NCBI GenBank assembly: GCA_016713665.1
Contig: JADJOR010000001.1
Location: 1 to 64,000 of the forward strand
Reading direction: 5' to 3'
DNA from: Deltaproteobacteria bacterium
GTDB taxonomy: Bacteria > Myxococcota_A > UBA9160 > UBA4427
DNA length: 64,000 nt
Part shown: piece after piece, positions 16,934 through 35,229 of the stretch
Numbering within the stretch: the first letter of the stretch is position 1
How the letters are laid out: the number at the start of each line of letters is the position of its first letter
Made by a program: the position numbers and the translations under genes
Notes under the pieces: model-generated
The model's input: only the letters and a program-made list of their open reading frames with translations
Told to the model about the DNA's origin: nothing
Database searches by the model: none

Positions 16934-17149
16934 ATGACGGAGACGACGGATGAGCCGCGGGGGTGGCTCGAGCGATCGATCCACTTCGTGCGCGAGGTTC
17001 GGGGTGAGTTCGACAAGATCACCTGGCCTCCGAAGCCGGAAATGGTGAATGGGACGATCGCCGTGCTGGTGATCGTCGCGGTGATGGCAACTTTTCTGGG
17101 CATCGTGGACTTCGGATTGAGTCGCGTGATGCAGATGGTGCTCGGCTGA
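16934..17149 (+). CDS. secE: Preprotein translocase subunit SecE
   Basis: 71 aa, the short single-span form of SecE. The amphipathic helix FVREVRGEFDKITWPPKPE carries the conserved E..K..WP signature and is followed by one membrane helix (TIAVLVIVAVMATFLGIVDF). SecE clamps SecY in the SecYEG channel. Its stop overlaps the nusG start by one base (TGATG), as expected for the secE-nusG pair. Confidence 0.93.
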   Translation: MTETTDEPRGWLERSIHFVREVRGEFDKITWPPKPEMVNGTIAVLVIVAVMATFLGIVDFGLSRVMQMVLG

Positions 17150-17745
17150 TGGAAACCTCGACGGGAACGGGCGCTCCGGGTCAACTCGGCCCGAAGGCGA
17201 AGAGCGAGAAGCCGGCCGTGAAGAAGTGGTACATCGTGCACACCTACTCCGGTCAGGAAGGGCGCGCGAAGAAGGCCCTGCTCGAGCGGGCGAAGACGAT
17301 GGGCTTCGAGGAGAAGTTCGACGAGGTCCTCGTACCCGAGGAGTCGGTCGTCGAGATGGTGGGCGGGCAGAAGCGGACTTCCAAGCGGAAGTTCTTCCCC
17401 GGCTACATCATCGTCCACATGGAGCTCAACGACGAAACGTGGCACGTGGTCAAGGGAACCCCCAAGATCACGGGCTTCGTCGGCAACGCGACCGATCCGC
17501 CGTCCATCTCGGACGAGGAAGTCGCGCGCATGACGCAACGGATCAAGGAAGGCGCCGTCAAACCCAAGCCGCTCATCCGCTTCGACGAGGGTGAGAACGT
17601 CCGCGTGACGACGGGGCCTTTCGCGAATTTCTCGGGCTTCGTCGACGAGGTAATGCACGACAAGGAGAAGCTCCGCGTGATGGTGCAGGTCTTCGGGCGC
17701 GCGACGCCGGTGGTCCTGGATTATTCGAACGTGGAGAAGGCCTGA
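17149..17745 (+). CDS. nusG: Transcription termination/antitermination protein NusG
   Basis: 198 aa. The NGN domain starts at KKWYIVHTYSGQE (about residue 24) after a short charged extension. The RNA-polymerase-contacting region PGYIIVHMEL follows, then the C-terminal KOW motif (GENVRVTTGPFANFSG, residues about 145-160). NusG binds RNA polymerase at the clamp and links it to Rho or ribosomal protein S10. It is overlapped with secE and followed by a 190-bp spacer before rplK that holds no other gene. Confidence 0.96.
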   Translation: METSTGTGAPGQLGPKAKSEKPAVKKWYIVHTYSGQEGRAKKALLERAKTMGFEEKFDEVLVPEESVVEMVGGQKRTSKRKFFPGYIIVHMELNDETWHVVKGTPKITGFVGNATDPPSISDEEVARMTQRIKEGAVKPKPLIRFDEGENVRVTTGPFANFSGFVDEVMHDKEKLRVMVQVFGRATPVVLDYSNVEKA

Positions 17746-17938
17746 CGCGAGTCGGGCGATGCTGCCGGGCAGGCGCCCGGTGGCAGGCGAAGAAGGAAGC
17801 CCAGGAGGTCCGGTGCGTCGCCCGAGTACGGGTGACGAACGGCCTCCAGGAAGCGAGCGGGAGGTCGGCGAGTCGAGCGCTCGGATGCGAGCGTGAGATC
17901 GAGCCGGCCGCAGACCGCCAGGGTAGGAGTAAACGAGA

Positions 17939-18367
17939 GTGGCGAAGAAGGTCGTAGCCATCGTCAAGCTGCAGTGTCCGGCCGGAGCGGCCAATCCCGC
18001 CCCGCCCGTCGGCCCTGCGCTCGGTCAGCATGGCGTCAACATCATGGAGTTCTGCAAGTCCTACAACGCGCGGACGCAGGACAAGGCCGGTCTGATCATT
18101 CCGGCCGAGATCACGATCTACTCGGATCGCACGTTCACCTTCGTGCTGAAGTCGCCGCCGGCGGCGGTGCTGCTGAAGCGTGCGGCGAAGATCCAGAGCG
18201 GATCGGGCGAGCCCAACAAGAAGAAGGTCGGCCAGGTGACCCAGGCCCAGCTGGCCGAGATCGCCGAGCTGAAGAAGGAAGATCTGAACGCCTTCGACGT
18301 CGAGCAGGCCAAGAAGATCATCGCCGGGACCGCCCGGTCGATGGGTCTCGACGTGGTGGAGGGCTAG
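17939..18367 (+). CDS. rplK: 50S ribosomal protein L11
   Basis: 142 aa from GTG 17939 with purine-rich sequence upstream (gtaggagtaaacgaga). The N-terminal signature reads AKKVVAIVKLQCPAGAANP, followed by PPVGPALGQHGVNIMEFC with the thiopeptide-binding prolines. The C-terminal rRNA-binding domain has TARSMGLDVV. L11 forms the GTPase-associated centre on 23S rRNA. First gene of rplK-rplA-rplJ-rplL. Confidence 0.97.
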   Translation: MAKKVVAIVKLQCPAGAANPAPPVGPALGQHGVNIMEFCKSYNARTQDKAGLIIPAEITIYSDRTFTFVLKSPPAAVLLKRAAKIQSGSGEPNKKKVGQVTQAQLAEIAELKKEDLNAFDVEQAKKIIAGTARSMGLDVVEG

Positions 18368-18369
18368 GC

Positions 18370-19074
18370 ATGCCGAAGCAGAGCAAGCGCTTCCGCCAGG
18401 CCCAGGAAGGGATCGAGCCGACCAAGCTCTACACCCTCGAAGAGGCCATGAAGAAGATCAAGGCGACGCCGGCCGCGAAGTTCGACGAGACCGTCGACAT
18501 CGCGATCAATCTCGGCGTCGATCCCAAGCACGCGGACCAGATGGTGCGCGGCGCGATCGTGCTGCCCAACGGCGTCGGCAAGCAGACGCGCGTCCTCGTC
18601 TTCGCCAAGGGAGACAAGGAGAAGGAAGCCAAGGCGGCGGGCGCCGACTACGTCGGCGGCGACGATCTCGCGAAGAAGATCCAGGAAGAGAACTGGTTCG
18701 ACTTCGACCGCGTGATCGCGACGCCGGACATGATGGGCGTCGTCGGCCGACTGGGTCGCATCCTCGGTCCGCGCGGTCTCATGCCGAACCCGAAGCTCGG
18801 GACCGTCACGCCGAACGTGGCCGACGCGGTCCGCGACCAGAAGGCGGGCAAGGTCGAGTACCGTGTCGACAAGGCGGGCATCGTCCACTGCGGCATCGGC
18901 AAGGTCTCGTTCGCGGCGGAGAAGCTCTGGGAGAACGCGTCGGCGCTGATCGACGTGATCCAGAAGGCGAAGCCCGCGGCGAGCAAGGGCACCTACATGA
19001 AGAAGATCTCGGTCTCCTCGACGATGGGACCGGGCATCAAGGTCGACCCGACGTCGCCTCTCAAGGTCGGATGA
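18370..19074 (+). CDS. rplA: 50S ribosomal protein L1
   Basis: 234 aa from ATG 18370, two bases after the rplK stop. The L1 fold is recognised by LYTLEEAMKKIK, the RGAIVLPNGVGK segment, GGDDLAKKI, the LGRILGPRGLMPNPKLGTVT signature and the closing MKKISVSSTMGPGIKVD. L1 forms the mobile L1 stalk at the tRNA exit site. In many bacteria it represses its own rplK-rplA mRNA. A target was not identified here. Confidence 0.97.
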   Translation: MPKQSKRFRQAQEGIEPTKLYTLEEAMKKIKATPAAKFDETVDIAINLGVDPKHADQMVRGAIVLPNGVGKQTRVLVFAKGDKEKEAKAAGADYVGGDDLAKKIQEENWFDFDRVIATPDMMGVVGRLGRILGPRGLMPNPKLGTVTPNVADAVRDQKAGKVEYRVDKAGIVHCGIGKVSFAAEKLWENASALIDVIQKAKPAASKGTYMKKISVSSTMGPGIKVDPTSPLKVG

Positions 19075-19092
19075 AGGTAGGGTGAAGCGATC

Positions 19093-19668
19093 ATGCTGAC
19101 TCGCAAGGAAAAAGAAGACCAGGTCAACGAGCTTCGCGAGAAGTTCGGGCGCGCCACGAGCGTGTTCGTCGCCGACTATCGCGGCATTCCCGTCGCGAAG
19201 CTCGAGGCGCTGCGAAAGGGGCTGCGCAAGTCGCAGTCCTCGAGCAGCGAGTTCCAGGTCGCGAAGAACTCGGTGCTGAAGCGGGCCTCCGAGGGCGGAC
19301 CGGTGGAAGGGCTGAAGGGCCATTTCAAGGGAACGACCTCGATCGCGATCTCGTTCGGCGATCCGGCGGCCCTCGCGAAGACCCTCGTGGACTACGCGAA
19401 GGACAACGAAAAGTTCACGCTCCGCAGCGCGATCCTCGACGGGGAGGTTCTCGATCCGACGGCGATCTCCAAGCTTGCGACGCTGCCGTCCCTCGACCAG
19501 CTGCGTGGCAATCTGATCGGTCTGCTGCAGGCGCCGGCGAGCAAGCTGGCCCGGCTCCTCAACGAGCCCGGTGCCCAGATTGCCCGCGTGGTGTCGCTCT
19601 CGGCCAAGCGCGGAGAGGGGACCGCGGAAGGCGCGGGGGCAGCGGAAGGCGCGGCGAGCGCGGAATAG
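19093..19668 (+). CDS. rplJ: 50S ribosomal protein L10
   Basis: 191 aa. N-terminal 23S-binding domain (FVADYRGIPVAKLEALRKGL, KNSVLKRA, FKGTTSIAISFGDP), then the helix that carries L7/L12 dimers. The C-terminus is an Ala/Gly/Glu-rich tail, longer than in enterobacteria. L10 anchors the L7/L12 stalk. It starts 18 bp after rplA. Confidence 0.96.
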   Translation: MLTRKEKEDQVNELREKFGRATSVFVADYRGIPVAKLEALRKGLRKSQSSSSEFQVAKNSVLKRASEGGPVEGLKGHFKGTTSIAISFGDPAALAKTLVDYAKDNEKFTLRSAILDGEVLDPTAISKLATLPSLDQLRGNLIGLLQAPASKLARLLNEPGAQIARVVSLSAKRGEGTAEGAGAAEGAASAE

Positions 19669-19675
19669 GCATTCG

Positions 19676-19707
19676 GGGTCGGTCGGACCGGGCGGTCCGG
19701 ACGACCC
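19676..19707 (+). promoter_or_regulatory. Hairpin in the rplJ-rplL spacer
   Basis: gggtc...gaccc outside and cggacc...ggtccg inside form an interrupted stem just after rplJ. There is no T-run. It may be a processing or attenuation element. The rest of the 144-bp spacer leads to the rplL ribosome site (aaggaa). Confidence 0.35.
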
Positions 19708-19812
19708 GAATTCTCTGTCGGTCCTCCGATGGCGGAGACCGGCTTCACCAGGACCGGGCGGGAGGGTGATCGTCACCCGCTCGCACCGCCCGATAGCAAG
19801 GAAGTAAGGAAA

Positions 19813-20187
19813 ATGGCGGATCTCAACGAAATCGTGGACACCCTGTCCAGCCTGACCGTGATGCAGGCGGCCGAGCTCGCGAAGCTGCTCGAAGAGAAGT
19901 GGGGCGTGTCGGCTGCGGCACCGGTCGCCGTGGCAGCGGCGGCGGGTCCGGCGGCTGCGGCGCCGGTCGAGGCGAAGGAAGACTTCGACGTCATCCTGAT
20001 CGGGTTCGGCGACAAGAAGATCCAGGTCATCAAGGAGATTCGCGGCATCACGGGTCTCGGTCTCAAGGAGGCCAAGGACCTGGTGGAAGGCGTGCCGAAG
20101 CCGATCAAGGAAGGTGTGCCGAAGGCCGAGGCCGACGACATCAAGAAGAAGATCGAAGAGGCCGGTGGTCAGGTCCAGGTCAAGTAG
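19813..20187 (+). CDS. rplL: 50S ribosomal protein L7/L12
   Basis: 124 aa from ATG 19813. The dimerisation helices are at residues 1-30 (LNEIVDTLSSLTVMQAAELA), then an Ala/Pro-rich hinge (about 35-53), then the C-terminal factor-binding domain (DFDVILIGFGDKKIQVIKEI, GLGLKEAKDLVEGVP). Several copies form the flexible stalk that recruits EF-Tu and EF-G. Confidence 0.97.
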   Translation: MADLNEIVDTLSSLTVMQAAELAKLLEEKWGVSAAAPVAVAAAAGPAAAAPVEAKEDFDVILIGFGDKKIQVIKEIRGITGLGLKEAKDLVEGVPKPIKEGVPKAEADDIKKKIEEAGGQVQVK

Positions 20188-20263
20188 TCGACCGACCGAG
20201 ACCCGGTCGGCCGATCCGGTCGGTTCAACCGATCGATCGAGCCGATCGTTCGAGACTGGTTCA

Positions 20264-20312
20264 ATCACCGCTCTGCCCTTCGAATTCGACCACCGAAGGG
20301 CAGAGCGGTGAT
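20264..20312 (+). promoter_or_regulatory. 19-bp perfect hairpin between rplL and rpoB (attenuator or RNase III site candidate)
   Basis: atcaccgctctgcccttcg (20264-20282) is the exact reverse complement of cgaagggcagagcggtgat (20294-20312), with an 11-base loop. There is no T-tract after it, so a plain intrinsic terminator is unlikely. Its place in the 309-bp rplL-rpoB spacer is that of the E. coli attenuator and RNase III processing site, which set the ratio of ribosomal protein to RNA polymerase expression. Confidence 0.7.
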
Positions 20313-20496
20313 GGTTGCAATGACGGATTCCGCTCACTCGCCCCGTGACATGAGTTGCACGGATGCGGGGGGCGGGCTTCGTCGTTTTCGAGTGCGGACG
20401 GGGCGATCCCGTCCGCGTGCCATCGGTCGAGCGTCCGCGACGTCCGGATCATTCCGTCCGCGCGTCGTCGGCCACACGGGAGGGTGACGATCACTC

Positions 20497-24672
<4,176 letters not shown>

Positions 24673-24838
24673 CGAAGCGTTCGACGCCGGGGCGCTTCGG
24701 CGCCCCGGCGTGAACGACTCGCTCCGAACGAACGGCGCGAACGGAAAGAACATGGACCGGGTCGACGGGCCCGGTGGACCGCAGACGGACGGACGGCCGT
24801 CCGACACCCGCTCCGAAACCCGAAAGAGGGACCCAGCA

Positions 24839-29059
<4,221 letters not shown>

Positions 29060-29127
29060 GTCGATCGGGAGACCCGGTCGGAGCGGTCCGAGCAGGGCCG
29101 ATCCGCCCGAGCTGTTCGAAAAAATCT

Positions 29128-29160
29128 GCCCCCATCGACCCGGTCGATGGGGGCATTTTC
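29128..29160 (+). terminator. Intrinsic terminator after rpoC
   Basis: gcccccatcgacc pairs with ggtcgatgggggc and is followed by attttc. An A-run upstream (29119-29124) would make it work on both strands. It ends the rplKAJL-rpoBC unit. Confidence 0.85.
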
Positions 29161-29211
29161 GTCGGATGGATCCGGGATCGTCGGACCCATTCTCGGGGCC
29201 CACTGCAGGCG

Positions 29212-29240
29212 TTGACACGACCCCGCAGGAGGCTAAGCTG
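29212..29240 (+). promoter_or_regulatory. Possible sigma-70 promoter for the str operon
   Basis: A perfect TTGACA at 29212-29217 is followed after 16 bases by TAAGCT (29234-29239), a weak -10. It lies right after the rpoC terminator and about 300 bp before rpsL. The leader between them (29241-29541) holds no gene that I can support. Confidence 0.45.
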
Positions 29241-29541
29241 CCGCCCGCTTCCAGAGCCAGGGATTTGTGAACCCCGCGGTTCGTTTCCGGTTTTCGAAGA
29301 GAGGGCCTGAGGTTAACTCCGGTCTCTTCGTGACGGAGAAACGGGACTTCGGGGCCCTACTGTCTCTGGGTTCTGGTTCTTGAATTCGCATTTCGTGGTC
29401 GACCCGGGGCTTTCGCCGAGTGGACCGCATCCGATCGAGGCCGTTCGAGGTCGAGATCGGCCCCAGTCGTCAATGATCTCGTGGACAAGCGTGCCGTCGA
29501 CCACGGCCCCTTGGACCCAAGCAGGAGACTCGTTCCGCCCC

Positions 29542-29913
29542 ATGCCGACCATCCAACAGCTCGTTCGAAAGGGACGCCAGCCGAAGGCTTCGCGCTCGAA
29601 GTCGCCCGACCTGACGGCCTGCCCCCAGCGGCGCGGTGTTTGTCTGCGCGTGTTCACCGCGACCCCCAAGAAGCCGAACTCGGCGCTCCGCAAGGTCGCG
29701 CGCGTGCGCCTCACGAACGGCAACGAGGTCAACGCCTACATCGGCGGCGAAGGCCACACTCTTCAGGAACATTCGGTCGTTCTCGTTCGCGGCGGTCGCG
29801 TCAAGGACCTCCCGGGCGTTCGGTACCACATCGTCCGCGGCTCGTTGGATTCGACGGGTGTCGACGGCCGCAACCAGAGCCGTTCGAAGTACGGCACGAA
29901 GCGCAAGAAGTAA
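29542..29913 (+). CDS. rpsL: 30S ribosomal protein S12
   Basis: 123 aa from ATG 29542. MPTIQQLVRKGRQP opens the protein. TPKKPNSALRKVARVRL contains the streptomycin-site lysines (Lys43/Lys44) and GGRVKDLPGVRYHIVRG the second site. Sensitive-type residues are present. S12 controls decoding accuracy at the A site. First gene of rpsL-rpsG-fusA-tuf. Confidence 0.98.
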   Translation: MPTIQQLVRKGRQPKASRSKSPDLTACPQRRGVCLRVFTATPKKPNSALRKVARVRLTNGNEVNAYIGGEGHTLQEHSVVLVRGGRVKDLPGVRYHIVRGSLDSTGVDGRNQSRSKYGTKRKK

Positions 29914-29925
29914 GGAGACGCCGAG

Positions 29926-30396
29926 ATGCCCCGGAGACGCGAGGTAGCGAAGCGCCAGACGGCGCCGGATTCGAAGCACGGCGACGTGATGCTCGGTCGC
30001 TTCATCAACGTGGTGATGCGTGACGGCAAGAAGAGCACCGCCGAGCGGATCGTCTATGGCGCCTTCGGCGAGATCGAGACGAAGATGCGCAGCGACCCGA
30101 TGGCGATGTTCCGCCGGGCGCTCGAGAACATCCGGCCGCGACTCGAGGTGAAGAGCCGCCGCGTCGGTGGCGCGACCTATCAGGTTCCGGTGGAGATCTC
30201 GCCGCAGCGGGCGACCTCGCTGGCGATGCGCTGGCTGGTCCAGTACTCGGCCTCCCGGCCGGGGAAGAGCATGCGCGAGAAGCTCGCGAACGAGATCATC
30301 GACGCGGCCAATGACCGCGGCGAGAGCGTGAAGAAGCGGGAGGATACGCACCGGATGGCGGAGGCGAACAAGGCCTTCGCGCATTATCGGTGGTAA
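29926..30396 (+). CDS. rpsG: 30S ribosomal protein S7
   Basis: 156 aa, starting PRRREVAKRQTAPDSKHGDV with the basic arm. VMRDGKKSTAERIVYGAF and the GGATYQVPVEI...R..LA.RW segment are the family signatures. S7 nucleates assembly of the 30S head and lines the E site. It lies 12 bp after rpsL. Confidence 0.97.
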   Translation: MPRRREVAKRQTAPDSKHGDVMLGRFINVVMRDGKKSTAERIVYGAFGEIETKMRSDPMAMFRRALENIRPRLEVKSRRVGGATYQVPVEISPQRATSLAMRWLVQYSASRPGKSMREKLANEIIDAANDRGESVKKREDTHRMAEANKAFAHYRW

Positions 30397-30501
30397 AGCC
30401 GGGGCGCTCGCGGGAAAACCACGAGCGGCCGGTCCTGGATCGCGGGCGGTACGGCGGGTAGCCGTGGCGCAGTTTCCGGGCGGGGCGGGGCGGAAGCAGT
30501 C

Positions 30502-32595
30502 ATGCCCAGAAGCGCACAGCTCTCGGAGACGAGAAACATCGGCATCATGGCGCACATCGATGCCGGCAAGACGACGACGACCGAGCGGATCCTTTTCTAC
30601 ACGGGCGTCAACTACAAGATCGGAGAGGTACACGACGGCGCGGCCACGATGGACTGGATGCAGCAGGAGCAGGAACGCGGGATCACGATCACTTCGGCCG
30701 CGACGACCTGTTCCTGGCAGGGGCATCGGATCAACATCATCGATACACCGGGGCATGTCGACTTCACGATCGAAGTCGAGCGCTCGCTCCGGGTCCTCGA
30801 TGGAGCGATCGCGGTGTTCTGCGGCGTCGGGGGTGTCGAGCCGCAATCCGAGACGGTCTGGAGACAGGCCGACAAGTATCGGGTGCCGCGTGTGGCTTTC
30901 GTGAACAAGATGGATCGTATGGGTGCCAACTTCGAAAACGTGATCTCGATGATCGAGACCCGACTGGGAGCCCGGCCGCTGCCCCTGCAGCTGCCGATCG
31001 GCGCCGCGGACACGTTTTCGGGCATCGTCGATCTCGTCGAGCGCAAGGCGCTCTACTGGGACGAGTCGAGCCAGGGCGCGGTGTATCGCAAGGAAGAGGT
31101 TCCGGCGGAGCTGGTGGATGACGTCGAGCTCGCACGCGATCAGCTGCTCGAGCGCCTCGCCGACGTGGATGACGCCGTGATGGCGAAATATCTCGACGAG
31201 CAGGAAGTGCCGGTCGAGGAGCTGCGCGCCGCGATCCGCCGCTGCACGCTCAAGCTCGATCTCGTGCCGGTGCTGTGTGGCAGCGCCTTCAAGAACAAGG
31301 GCGTCCAGCCGCTGCTCGATGCCGTCGTCGCCTATCTGCCGTCGCCGGCCGACGTTCCGCCGGTCGAGGGCGTCCGCGCCGGAGACGAGAAGGACGCGAA
31401 GATCCTGAGGCGCAAGCCCTCCGACGACGAGCCCTTCGCGGCCCTCGTCTTCAAGATCCAATCCGACCGCCACGCCGGCAGCCTCGCCTACCTCCGCGTC
31501 TACTCGGGCACGGCGAAGGCCGGCGAGGGATTGCTCGATTCCTCGACGGGCAAGAAGGAGCGGGTCGGTCGCTTCCTCCAGATGCACGCCAACAAGCGCC
31601 AGGAGATCGACCAGGTCTACGCCGGCGACATCGTGGCGGCGGTCGGTCTCAAGCAGGTCGTCACGGGACATACGCTCTGCGCGGTGAACGCGCCGATCGT
31701 GCTCGAGGCCCTCGATTTCCCGGAGCCCGTCATCTCGATCGCGATCGAGCCCAAGACGACCGCCGACATGGACAAGCTGGTCGCGTCCCTCGATCGGCTG
31801 GCCGTCGAGGATCCCTCCTTCAAGGTCTCGACCGACACCGAGACCGGCCAGCTGCTCATCTCCGGCATGGGCGAGCTCCACCTCGAGATCATCGTCGACC
31901 GCCTGATGCGCGAGTTCAACGTCGGCGCGAACGTCGGTCGGCCCCAGGTCGCCTACAAGGAGACGATCTCGGCCGCGGCCGCCGGCTTCTGCGAGTACGC
32001 CAAGCAGACGGGCAATGCTCTCAGCCGAAGCAACGAGTTCGCCGTCGTGCGGCTCGAGGTCGAGCCCGGCGAGACCGGCTCGGGCTTCGTGTTCGAGAAC
32101 GCGCTGCGGCCGGAGGCGATCCCGGGGCTCTTCGTCGCGTCGATCCAGAAGGGCTGTCGCGAGGCGGTGCAGAGCGGCCATCTCGGCGGCTACCCGGTCG
32201 TCGACGTGAAGATCCGGCTGGTCGAAGCGGTGGCCCACGAGACCGACTCCTCGGAGCGCTCATTCCTGATCGCGGGCTCGATGGCCGCCAACGACGCCCT
32301 CGGCAAGGCCCGGCCCGTCCTGCTCGAGCCGATGATGAGCGTCGAGGTCGTGACGCCCGAGGAATTCCGCGGCGCGGTCCAGGGCGACCTCAACAGCAGG
32401 CGCGGTCAGATCAAGGGCATCGAGATGCGCGGCATCCTGCAGGCCGTCCAGGCCGAGGTCCCGCTCTCGGAGATGTTTGGTTACGTGTCGAACGTGCGGT
32501 CCATGACCCAGGGACGCGCGAGCTACACGATGCAGTTTTCCCATTACGCGCGTGTGCCGGATACGGTGGCGCGCGGGATCGTGGCTTCTTACTGA
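30502..32595 (+). CDS. fusA: Elongation factor G
   Basis: 697 aa. GTPase domain with AHIDAGKTTTTE (residues 17-28), ERGITITSAATTC, DTPGHVDF and NKMDRMGAN. Domain II follows, then domains III-V (SGMGELHLEIIVDRLMREF and a late YVSNVRSMTQGRASYTM box). EF-G moves the tRNAs and mRNA after peptide bond formation. About 105 bp separate it from rpsG. It is followed by tuf2 as in the classical str operon. Confidence 0.98.
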   Translation: MPRSAQLSETRNIGIMAHIDAGKTTTTERILFYTGVNYKIGEVHDGAATMDWMQQEQERGITITSAATTCSWQGHRINIIDTPGHVDFTIEVERSLRVLDGAIAVFCGVGGVEPQSETVWRQADKYRVPRVAFVNKMDRMGANFENVISMIETRLGARPLPLQLPIGAADTFSGIVDLVERKALYWDESSQGAVYRKEEVPAELVDDVELARDQLLERLADVDDAVMAKYLDEQEVPVEELRAAIRRCTLKLDLVPVLCGSAFKNKGVQPLLDAVVAYLPSPADVPPVEGVRAGDEKDAKILRRKPSDDEPFAALVFKIQSDRHAGSLAYLRVYSGTAKAGEGLLDSSTGKKERVGRFLQMHANKRQEIDQVYAGDIVAAVGLKQVVTGHTLCAVNAPIVLEALDFPEPVISIAIEPKTTADMDKLVASLDRLAVEDPSFKVSTDTETGQLLISGMGELHLEIIVDRLMREFNVGANVGRPQVAYKETISAAAAGFCEYAKQTGNALSRSNEFAVVRLEVEPGETGSGFVFENALRPEAIPGLFVASIQKGCREAVQSGHLGGYPVVDVKIRLVEAVAHETDSSERSFLIAGSMAANDALGKARPVLLEPMMSVEVVTPEEFRGAVQGDLNSRRGQIKGIEMRGILQAVQAEVPLSEMFGYVSNVRSMTQGRASYTMQFSHYARVPDTVARGIVASY

Positions 32596-32686
32596 AACGA
32601 TTCGGGGCCTGCAGGGCAGGTCCGGACCCTCATCAGGGCCTGCGCAGCAGGCCCGAAAATGACACGAGCAAGGAGAGGATTCCCCG

Positions 32687-33877
<1,191 letters not shown>

Positions 33878-33883
33878 CTCATC

Positions 33884-33911
33884 GCCCATTCGTCGTGGAC
33901 GGCGAATGGGC
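33884..33911 (+). terminator. Hairpin downstream of tuf2
   Basis: The same 9-bp stem and 10-base loop as after tuf1. It lies only 40 bp before rpsJ and lacks a T-run, so transcription probably reads into the S10 operon at least in part. Confidence 0.45.
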
Positions 33912-33950
33912 TGGGCAGGAACCGAAACGACCGGGATTGGAGTGAGAGCC

Positions 33951-34268
33951 ATGGCGGATGCCACGACGCAGAAGATTCGGATCCGGATGAAGGCCTACGA
34001 CTACAAGCTGCTCGATCAGAGCGCGGGTGAGATCGTGGACACCGCGCAGCGCACGGGCGCGCGCGTGGCGGGGCCGATTCCGCTGCCGACGAACAAGAAC
34101 AAGTGGACCGTTCTTCGCGGCCCGCACATCGACAAGAAGTCGCGCGAGCAGTTCGAGCTGCGCACGCACAAGCGGCTGATCGACATCCTGGACCCGACGC
34201 CCCAGACGGTGGACGCGCTGATGAAGCTCGAGCTCGCCGCCGGCGTCGACGTGGAGATCAAACTGTAA
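33951..34268 (+). CDS. rpsJ: 30S ribosomal protein S10
   Basis: 105 aa from ATG 33951. QKIRIRMKAYDYKLLDQSAG and GPIPLPTNKNKWTVLRGPH are the family signatures, and KKSREQFELRTHKRLIDI is the tRNA-binding loop. S10 is part of the 30S head and the NusE partner of NusB/NusG in antitermination. First gene of the S10 operon. The next gene is rplD after two bases: rplC, which should lie between them, is missing. Confidence 0.97.
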   Translation: MADATTQKIRIRMKAYDYKLLDQSAGEIVDTAQRTGARVAGPIPLPTNKNKWTVLRGPHIDKKSREQFELRTHKRLIDILDPTPQTVDALMKLELAAGVDVEIKL

Positions 34269-34270
34269 TC

Positions 34271-34933
34271 ATGGCGAAGGTCGAAGTCGTCGATCAGCAG
34301 AACAAGAAGGCGGGGTCGGTGGACCTGGCGCCGGCCGTCTTCGAGACGGCCGTGCGGCCGCATCTCTACCACGCCGAGGTGCGCCGGCAGCTGAACGGTC
34401 GCCGCGCCGGAACCCACAGCACCAAGAACCGCGCCGGCGTTTCGGGCGGCGGCATCAAGCCGTACAAGCAGAAGGGCACCGGACGCGCCCGTCAGGGCAC
34501 GATCCGCGCTCCGCAGTACGCGGGCGGCGGCGTCGTCTTCGGTCCGGTACCGCGCGGCTACGACCACAAGCTGCCGAAGAAGGTCCGCCGCGCGGCGCTC
34601 GCCTCGGCGCTGACGCAGCGCGCACAGGAGTCCGCGCTGACCGTCGTCGACCGGCTCGCGATCGACGGCTACAGCACCAAGAAGATGCGCGACGTCCTGA
34701 AGTCCCTCGGTCTCGAAGGGCGCTCGACGCTCGTCGTGATCGAGCAGCCGAATCCGACGGTCGAGGCCTCGGCGCGCAACCTGCCGGGCGTCACGGTCAT
34801 CCGGAGCGAGGGCGTGAACGTCTACGACGTGCTGCGCCACCAGAGCCTGCTGATCACCCGCCCCGCCCTGGATGCGCTCCAGACCCGGCTCGATCGATCG
34901 GCGAAGTCGGCCAGCGCCGCGGGAGGTGAGTGA
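34271..34933 (+). CDS. rplD: 50S ribosomal protein L4
   Basis: 220 aa from ATG 34271. The loop that reaches into the exit tunnel is visible (RAGTHSTKNRAGVSGGGIKP, KQKGTGRARQGTIRAPQ), followed by GGGVVFGPVPRGYDHKLPKK. The C-terminal part has NLPGVTVIRSEGVNVYDVL. In E. coli L4 represses the S10 operon. It follows rpsJ directly with only a distant GGAG as ribosome site, which is odd for a highly expressed gene and may relate to the missing rplC. Confidence 0.96.
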   Translation: MAKVEVVDQQNKKAGSVDLAPAVFETAVRPHLYHAEVRRQLNGRRAGTHSTKNRAGVSGGGIKPYKQKGTGRARQGTIRAPQYAGGGVVFGPVPRGYDHKLPKKVRRAALASALTQRAQESALTVVDRLAIDGYSTKKMRDVLKSLGLEGRSTLVVIEQPNPTVEASARNLPGVTVIRSEGVNVYDVLRHQSLLITRPALDALQTRLDRSAKSASAAGGE

Positions 34934-35226
34934 TGAAGTTGTCCGTCCACGACGTGATCGACCGCCCGATCGTGACCGAGAAGAGCGCGATCGCCCGCGA
35001 GTCGAAGAACGTCACGACCTTCCGGGTGGATCCGAAGGCGACCAAGCACGACATCCGCCGGGCGGTGGAGCAGCTCTTCAACGTGAAGGTGGAGAGCGTC
35101 CGCACCATGCAGCAGCAGGGCAAGAAGAAGCGGGTGGGGAAGTTCATCGGGCGGAAGCCCGCGTGGAAGAAGGCGATCGTGGAGCTGGCAGAGGGCCAGT
35201 CGATCGAATTCTTCGAGGGAGTGTGA
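34933..35226 (+). CDS. rplW: 50S ribosomal protein L23
   Basis: 97 aa from ATG 34933, sharing one base with the rplD stop. DVIDRPIVTEKSAIARES, the TFRVDPKATKHDIRRAVEQL helix and VNTM-type strand (VKVESVRTMQ) identify L23. It surrounds the tunnel exit and docks SRP and trigger factor. Confidence 0.96.
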   Translation: MKLSVHDVIDRPIVTEKSAIARESKNVTTFRVDPKATKHDIRRAVEQLFNVKVESVRTMQQQGKKKRVGKFIGRKPAWKKAIVELAEGQSIEFFEGV

Positions 35227-35229
35227 TCG

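Noticed and set aside
24710..24838. Upstream extension of rpoC to 24710
   Set aside because: The extra 43 codons are not like the family. TTG 24839 gives the normal beta' beginning and has a better ribosome site.
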